Source of the DNA: Nitrospinota bacterium
GTDB taxonomy: Bacteria; UBA8248
Length of the DNA: 18,867 nt
Direction: 5' to 3'
Assembly: GCA_011523725.1 (NCBI GenBank)
Contig: WTGD01000298.1
Location: forward strand, 1 to 18,867
A program made the translations under genes and the position numbers. This document shows, piece by piece, positions 12,847 through 18,867 of this stretch. The notes below the pieces were generated by a model that was not told the DNA's origin, did not search any database, and saw only the letters and a list, made by a program, of their open reading frames with translations. How positions within the stretch are numbered: position 1 is the stretch's first letter; the number at the start of each line of letters is the position of its first letter.

Positions 12847-14805
12847 GTGTCTGAAGCCAACAATTTGCTCAAAATGGCGAAAATCGACAAATCCTTTCCG
12901 GGTGTTCATGCGCTCAAAGAAGTCGATTTCGATCTCGGCGAAGGCGAAGTTCACATCCTGTTGGGTGAGAACGGGGCCGGCAAATCCACGCTCATCAAAA
13001 TTTTGGCGGGGATATATCACGCCGATTCAGGCCAAATCGAGATTAGCGAAACACCCACCATAATACCCGACGCCAGAACCGGGCGCGATTTGGGGATCAG
13101 TGTTATCTACCAAGAACTGAACCTAGTGCCTGATCTGAGCGTGGCCAAAAACATCTTCCTGGGTCGTGAGCCCGTCTTGCCCGGTGTCATGAGGCGTGTG
13201 GATTGGGCCAGAGTCGAGCAGGAATCCCGCGCGATCATGGAGCGCCTGGATGTAAGAATCGATGTCAACGCACCCGTCCGCTCTCTCAGCGTCGCGGATC
13301 AGCAAATGGTGGAGATCGCTCGGGCCCTCGCATTTGACAGCAAGATTCTAGTGATGGATGAACCCACGTCTTCATTGAGCGGGCATGAGATCGAGGAACT
13401 CTTCAAGGCTGTCACCCGGTTGCGTGAGCATGGTGTCGGAATTATTTACATTTCTCACCGACTGGAAGAAGTCCACGAGATTGGAGACCGCGTCACCGTC
13501 CTGCGCGATGGTGAATACATGGGCACATGGGAAGTAAAAGACGTGGAACTCGATTTTCTGATCACACAGATGGTGGGACGCACACTTGATGAGAAATTCC
13601 CCTGGACGCCCCGTGCTCGTGGAGAAGTAGCTTTGCGGGTGCGAGGTCTCACCCGAAACGGTGTATTCGAGGACATCAACTTTGACCTGCATTATGGTGA
13701 AATCGTCGGCCTCTCAGGTCTCGTAGGTGCAGGGAGAACCGAGGTGGCGCGCGCCGTCATGGGAGCGGACACCGTTGATAGCGGTACTGTTGAGATGACC
13801 AACGCGACAAAAGAGAAGGAAGAGATACAAAAACTCCCTCACTATCCGCTTTGGATGGCGCTCGTCGATGTGGTTGTCTTCATGCTGGCTTTGCCGTTGT
13901 TCACCGTGATCTTCCAGGGAATTTACGATCCTTTCACGCTCAATATGAACTCACCGCCACCACTGTTCAGTGCTAATTGGTTTTATGAATGGATACTTGG
14001 TGGACCGTTATACAACATACCGAACGGTCCCACCCCCTACATCGTCGCCGCCGGATTGGCCCTCATCAGGCAAGTGGGCCTCTGGTTTCTCGAGCGGCAA
14101 TATAGCTGGCGCACTCTGGTCATCGACTTCGCAAGCTGGTACGCCCTCGCGATTGGCGCGATGGTCATTACGAGTCTGTTCACACAAAATTTCGTTCTCG
14201 AATGGGTCATGATCTGGGGTGGCATCGCCATGGTTGCGATTCGATTCTTGACAATCCTCACCCATGAACGCAAGTGGACCCCTACTTTGGCTATAAGACG
14301 AGGGCTTGGTCTTTTGCCCGAGGATAGAAAAACCCAGGGTCTTACCCAGGTGCTTTCGGTTGCCTATAACACAACGAGCGCGAACATCCGTCGGCTCATT
14401 AAGCGGTGGCTGCTCAATTTGACCATGGAAAAAGACCTCGTCGATGAACATATCAATCAGCTGAAAATCATGACGCCGGATCAGGAAACGCAAATCCGCT
14501 TTCTATCGGGCGGCAATCAGCAAAAAGTCGTTCTCGCCAAATGGCTTTTCAGACGCGCCAACGTGCTCATTTTTGATGAGCCGACTCGCGGGATCGATGT
14601 TGGTGCAAAATTCGAAGTTCACTCGCAGATGCTGCAACTTGCCGAAGACGGCGCCGCTGTTATGATGATTTCGAGTGAACTGCCCGAGATCCTTGGAATG
14701 AGTGACCGCATTCTTGTAATGCGTGAAGGACGGCTAACTGCAGATATCGACAGAAATGAAGCAACGCAGGAAGGTATTCTGCGCTACGCCATGACGGCGG
14801 ATTGA
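12847..14805 (+). CDS. Ribose-type ABC ATPase with a membrane domain inserted in NBD2
   Basis: This is the duplicated-NBD ATPase of the RbsA/XylG/MglA family, which powers sugar or related solute import. NBD1 is complete: Walker A GENGAGKST (40-48), Q89, signature region SVADQQM (148-154), Walker B ILVMDEP (167-173) and H204. NBD2 has the family's usual degenerate Walker A GLVGAGRTE (291-299), then LPEDRKTQGL (490-499), signature LSGGNQQK (553-560) and Walker B LIFDEPTRGID (574-584). Family members have about 500 residues; this one has 652. The excess (about 318-482, DNA 13798-14292) lies between the NBD2 Walker A and PEDRK and holds about four predicted membrane helices (about 335-357, 396-415, 422-445, 449-471). 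The reading frame is uninterrupted. The start is a GTG, with only GGAA 10 nt upstream. It is the first gene of a four-gene operon. Confidence 0.9.
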   Translation: MSEANNLLKMAKIDKSFPGVHALKEVDFDLGEGEVHILLGENGAGKSTLIKILAGIYHADSGQIEISETPTIIPDARTGRDLGISVIYQELNLVPDLSVAKNIFLGREPVLPGVMRRVDWARVEQESRAIMERLDVRIDVNAPVRSLSVADQQMVEIARALAFDSKILVMDEPTSSLSGHEIEELFKAVTRLREHGVGIIYISHRLEEVHEIGDRVTVLRDGEYMGTWEVKDVELDFLITQMVGRTLDEKFPWTPRARGEVALRVRGLTRNGVFEDINFDLHYGEIVGLSGLVGAGRTEVARAVMGADTVDSGTVEMTNATKEKEEIQKLPHYPLWMALVDVVVFMLALPLFTVIFQGIYDPFTLNMNSPPPLFSANWFYEWILGGPLYNIPNGPTPYIVAAGLALIRQVGLWFLERQYSWRTLVIDFASWYALAIGAMVITSLFTQNFVLEWVMIWGGIAMVAIRFLTILTHERKWTPTLAIRRGLGLLPEDRKTQGLTQVLSVAYNTTSANIRRLIKRWLLNLTMEKDLVDEHINQLKIMTPDQETQIRFLSGGNQQKVVLAKWLFRRANVLIFDEPTRGIDVGAKFEVHSQMLQLAEDGAAVMMISSELPEILGMSDRILVMREGRLTADIDRNEATQEGILRYAMTAD

Positions 14806-14827
14806 TTTGCATCTGGAGGTAAATTGA

Positions 14828-15841
14828 ATGAGCGCCGCCGCCTCAATGGAAAATGAAAAACTCATCCTCGGATATCCGGTAAAGGATATCCCCTGGGAGC
14901 GGTTACTTCTCATTTCCGCGTTTGTAGTCTTGATGATCTTCTACACTTTTGCGACCGAGAATTTTCTCACTCTCGAAAACTTCGTGAATGTCGTGCGGCG
15001 CGACGCATGGCTCTTCTTTTTGGCCTATGCGCAAACAATAGTTATCGTTTCGGCGGGATTCGACCTTTCGCAAGGCTCTATCATGAGTGTGGTAAGCGTG
15101 ATGGCTTGGAGCGCAATGCTGCATTTCGGGTTTTTCTTTGGCTTTATCATCGGCCTCGGTATCGGTCTACTGTGTGGCGTTATCAATGGCTTTTTCGTTG
15201 GTGTAGTCAGGGTGTATCCGTTTATTGCCACATTGGGAATGCTCTTCATCGGCAGCGGCACGGCCCAGCTTTGGACGGGCGGTCTTCAAATGGGAGGTGC
15301 GCGCGAGGGCGCAACGCTTCCGAAACACGTGGAAGAAGCATACGTCTTTTTGGCGAAGGGAAATCTGGGCCCCATTCCCTTCACTTTTATCTGGATACTC
15401 ATCGTGCTTGCCACGATGTGGTATCTGCTCAAATACACCCGTTTCGGCACTTATGTGTACGCCTTGGGCGGAAACGAGCAAACGGCGATTTCTGCGGGAA
15501 TTAACTATCCTGCCATGAAGATTGCCATTTTTGGCATAGGCGGTCTTCTTTGCGGCTTCGCAGGGCTTCTTCTTTCAGCGAGTGTAAGTGCGGCGGGTGA
15601 GCCGAGGCTCGGCGGTGGCGATCAACTGCTCCAATCGATCGGAGCGACCATCATAGGCGGCACGCACATTTTTGGTGGGCGAGGCGGCGTGCTGGGTACG
15701 ACGCTGGGTGTTTTCCTGATCATATTTTTAGTGAACGGACTGAACATCATGGGAATCGACACCTACCGGCAACAGATCATTGTCGGTCTGGTAATTCTCG
15801 TCTCCATCTGGGTCAGCACCCTGCGTGAGCAAAAAAATTAA
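14828..15841 (+). CDS. RbsC-type ABC permease 1
   Basis: This 337-residue inner-membrane permease belongs to the BPD_transp_2 (ribose/xylose/galactoside) class. Recognisable elements are the DLSQGSIMSVVSV motif near residue 80, a YPFIATLGMLFIGSG loop, the cytoplasmic GTYVYALGGNEQTAISAGIN coupling region and a C-terminal GATIIGGTHIFGGRGGVLGT signature. About 8-10 helices are expected. The ATG is preceded by GGAGGT 7 nt upstream, 22 nt after the ATPase stop codon. It probably pairs with the different permease 15 nt downstream to form a heterodimeric channel, as in RhaP/RhaQ or LsrC/LsrD. Confidence 0.9.
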   Translation: MSAAASMENEKLILGYPVKDIPWERLLLISAFVVLMIFYTFATENFLTLENFVNVVRRDAWLFFLAYAQTIVIVSAGFDLSQGSIMSVVSVMAWSAMLHFGFFFGFIIGLGIGLLCGVINGFFVGVVRVYPFIATLGMLFIGSGTAQLWTGGLQMGGAREGATLPKHVEEAYVFLAKGNLGPIPFTFIWILIVLATMWYLLKYTRFGTYVYALGGNEQTAISAGINYPAMKIAIFGIGGLLCGFAGLLLSASVSAAGEPRLGGGDQLLQSIGATIIGGTHIFGGRGGVLGTTLGVFLIIFLVNGLNIMGIDTYRQQIIVGLVILVSIWVSTLREQKN

Positions 15842-15856
15842 GGGAGATTCTTCACA

Positions 15857-16852
15857 ATGGCGAATGTAGCGGAGGCTCCGGCCAGACCTTCTGCCTCCTT
15901 CTTGGCCACGTTCAATTACGAGAAATATGGTTTACTCGTCGTGTTCATCATGATGATGATCATATTTTATATTCTCCAGTTGATGGGCTACGTGAACAAT
16001 TTTATCGAAGCCCATAATCTGACCAACCAACTCCGAAACGCTTCAATTCTTTTCTTCATTGTCGCCGGGCAAAGTATGGTGCTGTTGGTGTCCGGCATCG
16101 ATTTGAGCCAGGGTTCTTTGCTTAGTCTCTCGAGCGTAGTGATGGCGCAAGGCATACTGGATTTTGGCCTTGCTGTGGGCGTGTTGATGGGCATTGGAAT
16201 GGCGACGATGTTCGGTTTCATCAACGGCTACCTCGTTGGCCGCGTGAAGATACAGCCTTTTATCGTCACCTTGAGCATGCTCTTCATCTGCGCCGGTATC
16301 GCCTTGGTGTTCACGGGCGGACGCACCATCCACCAGTTTACAGGCGAGCAAAAAGACATCCTCCAAACCATCGGCCTCACGGATTTCTTCCATATCCCCG
16401 GCACACTGTTCATCGCTATTTTCTTTTTCATCATTCTCTATCTGCTGACAAAACGTACGGTGCTCGGCCGGGCAATCTATCTAACCGGCGGGAACGAAGA
16501 AGCCGCGCGCCTCTCGGGCATAGACACAGGCAAGGTGAAACTCATTTGCTATTTGATCAGCGGCATCTGCGTGGGCATCACCTCGTTCCTTTACTTGGCG
16601 AGACTCCCGGCCACGAACGGCCTCGCGGGGTTCCAGCTTGAATTCCAATCTTTGGCTGCCACTGTGGTGGGGGGCACGACGTTTCACGGCGGCGAGGGCG
16701 GCGTGACGCAAGCTGCGATTGGAACGCTGTTCCTGACATTTCTGCTCAATGGTCTTATTCTCCTGGGTGTGGGAACATTCGCCCGGGAGGTGGTGGTAGG
16801 CGTATTACTTATCACGGCAGTGGTTTTGAGTTCCCGTAAGAGACGGGAATAG
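15857..16852 (+). CDS. RbsC-type ABC permease 2
   Basis: This 331-residue permease is of the same class as the preceding gene but clearly distinct from it. Shared signatures include GIDLSQGSLLSLSSVVMA, IQPFIVTLSMLFICAGIALV, the coupling segment GRAIYLTGGNEEAARLSGID and AATVVGGTTFHGGEGGV. It ends with a short basic tail (SSRKRRE) expected on the cytoplasmic side. The start has AGGGAGA about 10 nt upstream. It is in an operon with the ATPase, the other permease and the binding protein. Two non-identical permeases suggest a substrate other than plain ribose, since ribose systems use an RbsC homodimer; this is inference. Confidence 0.9.
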   Translation: MANVAEAPARPSASFLATFNYEKYGLLVVFIMMMIIFYILQLMGYVNNFIEAHNLTNQLRNASILFFIVAGQSMVLLVSGIDLSQGSLLSLSSVVMAQGILDFGLAVGVLMGIGMATMFGFINGYLVGRVKIQPFIVTLSMLFICAGIALVFTGGRTIHQFTGEQKDILQTIGLTDFFHIPGTLFIAIFFFIILYLLTKRTVLGRAIYLTGGNEEAARLSGIDTGKVKLICYLISGICVGITSFLYLARLPATNGLAGFQLEFQSLAATVVGGTTFHGGEGGVTQAAIGTLFLTFLLNGLILLGVGTFAREVVVGVLLITAVVLSSRKRRE

Positions 16853-16941
16853 GCAATATGTTTATTCGGCAGTCATTTTTCCCTTTCGCGGAGGAGAGCG
16901 CATCCGTCCGTGAAACCCATTCTGCGAGGAGGAGATTCAAG

Positions 16942-18000
16942 ATGAAAAAACTGTTTCGCACTTTCATGATACTCGCCTCCGTCGTCACATTCTTGTTTGT
17001 GTCGATGGCGGCAGCCCCGGATGCCGATGCCCGGGTGAAGGCGAAGAAGAAGTACAAGATCGCCGTCGTCGTGCCGAACGGCGTCGACCCCTATTTCTTC
17101 TCGAAATGGTACGGCAGCGTCCAGGCGGCCAAAAAAGCCGGCGTGACCGTGACCATGTTCGACGCGGGCGGCTATGAGTTCCTGCCCAAGCAGGTGGCTC
17201 ACGTGGAGGACATCATTGCGGCGAAATACGACGGGATGATCATCTGCCCCATCAGCACCAAGGGAATGGTGAACGCTGTCCACAAGGCGATGGACAAGGG
17301 TGTCAAGGTCGTTGTGGACAACATCGACCTCGACAGTAATCGCGTCAAGAACCGCGTCATGAAAAACAGCTATGAGTTGGGCGTTCTCATCGCCTCCACC
17401 CTGGCGCATGGCATTAACTATGAGGGCAAAGTCATGATGCTGCCCGGACCCAGCGGCATCGAGATGGTGACCTCCATGGCCAAAGGCTTCGAGGAATATA
17501 TGAGCCACTACCCGAAAATCAAGATTGTGGCCAAGGAATTCACCAAGTCCAACGTGCAGCACGCATACCAGACGGCGGAAGACCTGCTCAAGAAACACCC
17601 CGACGTGAAAGGCATTTACCCCTGGGCGACGCTCATTGCTCGCGGCACGGTGGATGCCGTGAAAGCCGCCGGTTACAAACCCGGACAGATCAAGATCGTG
17701 ACGCACAACCTCGTCGTCGGAATCGAGAAAGATATTCGTGACGGCTGGGTGCATGCGGCTGTCCTGGCCGAGCAGATCGCCATGGCGAGTGAAGCTGTTT
17801 ACAATGTGATTGACCTGATTGAAGGGCGCACGCCTCCCGGCACGCCCTACCGAGGCGGCACGCTCAGCTACATCCAGAACTACATGGCGTTCCAGCACAA
17901 CCTCGACATCCTGGATCGCAGCGGCATCGAGGCACCCAAAAATTGGATGATCAAGCGCCAAAAGCGCGCAGCGAACATCGTGGGCGGCAAACGCCGTTAA
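16942..18000 (+). CDS. Periplasmic sugar-binding-like protein (Peripla_BP_4)
   Basis: This 352-residue solute-binding protein of the ribose-binding/TorT-like class is the receptor for the upstream ABC importer. A Sec signal peptide is evident (MKKLFRTFMILASVVTFLFV, cleavage near AAA or ADA at about 25-32). The mature part opens with YKIAVVVPNGVDPYFFSKWY, followed by DGMIICPIST, GVKVVVDNIDLDS (in place of the classic D), the MLPGPSG hinge segment and HPDVKGIYPWATLIARGTVD. The start at 16942 is preferred over the in-frame ATG at 16858: GAGGAGGAG lies 6 nt before it and the signal peptide starts there. The last gene of the operon, it is followed by a strong terminator. A basic C-terminal tail (KRQKRAANIVGGKRR) is unusual. 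The ligand is unknown, and there are no catabolic genes beside it. Confidence 0.9.
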   Translation: MKKLFRTFMILASVVTFLFVSMAAAPDADARVKAKKKYKIAVVVPNGVDPYFFSKWYGSVQAAKKAGVTVTMFDAGGYEFLPKQVAHVEDIIAAKYDGMIICPISTKGMVNAVHKAMDKGVKVVVDNIDLDSNRVKNRVMKNSYELGVLIASTLAHGINYEGKVMMLPGPSGIEMVTSMAKGFEEYMSHYPKIKIVAKEFTKSNVQHAYQTAEDLLKKHPDVKGIYPWATLIARGTVDAVKAAGYKPGQIKIVTHNLVVGIEKDIRDGWVHAAVLAEQIAMASEAVYNVIDLIEGRTPPGTPYRGGTLSYIQNYMAFQHNLDILDRSGIEAPKNWMIKRQKRAANIVGGKRR

Positions 18001-18022
18001 GCTTCATCTCCCCTGAAAGACA

Positions 18023-18053
18023 AAAGCCCCGCCGGTTTCCGGCGGGGCTTTAT
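18023..18053 (+). terminator. Rho-independent terminator of the ABC operon
   Basis: AAAGCCCCGCCGG (18023-18035) and its exact complement CCGGCGGGGCTTT (18039-18051) form a perfect 13-bp stem with a TTT loop, 22 nt after the operon's last stop codon. The A-rich left and T-rich right flanks could make it work in both directions, serving the convergent molybdoprotein gene too. Confidence 0.9.
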
Positions 18054-18073
18054 CGTAAGCCATCTCGTCTAGC

Positions 18074-18867
18074 CTACAACCCCTTCACGTATATGCTGAG
18101 TCCCATCCACCCTGTCGACCCGCCGGGTTGCGGATCCGAAATCTCATCCGTCTGTACTTCACCCGTTCCATCCACAGCCCGCACCGTCACCGGATAGAAC
18201 CCGTTTTCCTCAAAACGCATGGGAAAAGCCCAAATAGTCCAGGCGAGAGGCCCCAAGGGCTTTTTGAGCAAGGCGGGCGCCCAGGGCTGCAAACGCTTGC
18301 CCTGCCCATAGGTTACTTCCACCTTGCGGATTCCCCGCTCTCCCGCGAAAGCCGAACCCACGAGCCATATTTTGGGCGTTCGAACCTCAACGCGTCTTCT
18401 GGGGGCCTCGAAGCGGCTGAGCGTCTCGACGAGCGCCTCATCCGACCAGCCGCGTCTTTGCCAATAGCCGCCGTGTCCTTTGGTCGTAACCTCAATGGAT
18501 TCAATCCATTTCACGTTCTTTAGGCCATAGGTTCCCGGCACGAGGAGCCTGAGAGGAGCGCCATGATCCCGAGGGAGATACTCCCCGTTCATCCCGGTGC
18601 AGAGAAGCGTTCTCGAATCGAGGGCCTGCTCAAGCGATATGGAATCATGGTACCCGTCCGCCGCGCGAAAAACGACCCTGGCGGATACCGAGCGGCGAAC
18701 CCTTTCCCCCACGCCCGCCCGCTCGATGAGGGTTCTGAGCGGCACGCCCTCCCACAGGGCGTTCCCAATCTGCCCGCCGCCCACGGGGTTCCCGATGCAG
18801 GTCATCGCCGCCCATGTTTTCACCCGCCTGAGCGCATTCAACTCCTCCCAAGCAATTGAAATAGGAG
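18074..18867 (-). CDS. Sulfite-oxidase-like molybdopterin protein, C-terminal part
   Basis: The frame stays open to the window edge (PISIAWEELNALRRV), so the N-terminus lies outside; the TTG at 18841 is not the true start. The visible 264 residues cover the end of the oxidoreductase molybdopterin-binding domain and a Mo-co dimerisation domain. The MTCIGNPVGG motif holds the cysteine that ligates molybdenum in sulfite oxidase, YedY and plant nitrate reductase families. GAPLRLLVPGTYGLKNVKWI is the conserved loop after it, and YWQRRGWSDEA leads to the immunoglobulin-like dimerisation domain (from about KIWLVGSAFAGE). Such enzymes transfer oxygen atoms to or from sulfite-like substrates, usually in the periplasm. 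Signal peptide and electron-transfer partner cannot be seen. It converges on the ABC operon, with a shared terminator between. Confidence 0.88.
   Translation of the reverse strand, partial: PISIAWEELNALRRVKTWAAMTCIGNPVGGGQIGNALWEGVPLRTLIERAGVGERVRRSVSARVVFRAADGYHDSISLEQALDSRTLLCTGMNGEYLPRDHGAPLRLLVPGTYGLKNVKWIESIEVTTKGHGGYWQRRGWSDEALVETLSRFEAPRRRVEVRTPKIWLVGSAFAGERGIRKVEVTYGQGKRLQPWAPALLKKPLGPLAWTIWAFPMRFEENGFYPVTVRAVDGTGEVQTDEISDPQPGGSTGWMGLSIYVKGL

Noticed and set aside
13798..14292. Frameshifted or separate membrane gene inside the ABC ATPase
   Set aside because: The frame is continuous through both borders, with no stop codon or internal ribosome-binding site; an in-frame insertion fits better.
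16873..17961. A 362-codon minus-strand frame opposite the sugar-binding protein gene
   Set aside because: His/Val/Asp-rich mirror of the coding strand; the plus-strand gene has a signal peptide, ribosome-binding site and family motifs.

Overview
The window looks like part of a chromosome from an uncultured Gram-negative, heterotrophic bacterium. It carries two solute-uptake loci with periplasmic binding proteins (a TAXI-type TRAP system and a ribose-type ABC system), Sec signal peptides and a sulfite-oxidase-like molybdoenzyme. Base composition is a mosaic: the amidase gene is very GC-rich, the transporter loci are intermediate, and a two-gene cassette at 0.9-2.8 kb is visibly more A/T-rich. 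The species cannot be named from this sequence. There are no rRNA or tRNA genes and no CRISPR array.

Layout. Positions 1-467 hold no gene; they are packed with inverted-repeat elements. At 468-796 (minus) lies a detached copy of the last 108 codons of the amidase gene whose intact version ends at 2890. Between the two copies sits a plus-strand pair: an AAA/RecF-like ATPase (915-2294) and, 5 nt later, a PIN-domain nuclease-like protein (2300-2776). The pair is thus bracketed by 332-bp direct repeats (465-796 and 2887-3218) with 5 mismatches, which suggests a mobile or recombination-acquired cassette targeted to a host gene's 3' end. ATPase plus nuclease is a layout typical of anti-phage systems, but this function is inferred.

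From 2890 to 10338 the minus strand carries, in transcription order, a giant fused TRAP permease (1104 aa), an M24 metallopeptidase (39 nt downstream) and, after a 540-bp repeat-rich spacer and its own good promoter, an amidase-signature hydrolase (770 aa). The TAXI solute receptor (10599-11570) is transcribed divergently and ends in a strong terminator. Together these suggest uptake and hydrolysis of an amide- or peptide-like carboxylate; the substrate is unknown.

A carboxymuconolactone decarboxylase/AhpD-like gene (11709-12317) and a small secreted protein gene (12353-12616, minus) follow. Next is a ribose/xylose-type ABC operon (12847-18000): ATPase, two different RbsC-like permeases and a periplasmic binding protein, closed by a perfect terminator. 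Its ATPase is very unusual: about 165 residues with four predicted transmembrane helices are inserted inside the second nucleotide-binding domain. The right edge holds the C-terminal part of a sulfite-oxidase-like molybdopterin protein (minus strand, cut by the window end).

The points most worth following up are the membrane-inserted ABC ATPase and the AAA-PIN cassette flanked by duplicated amidase ends.
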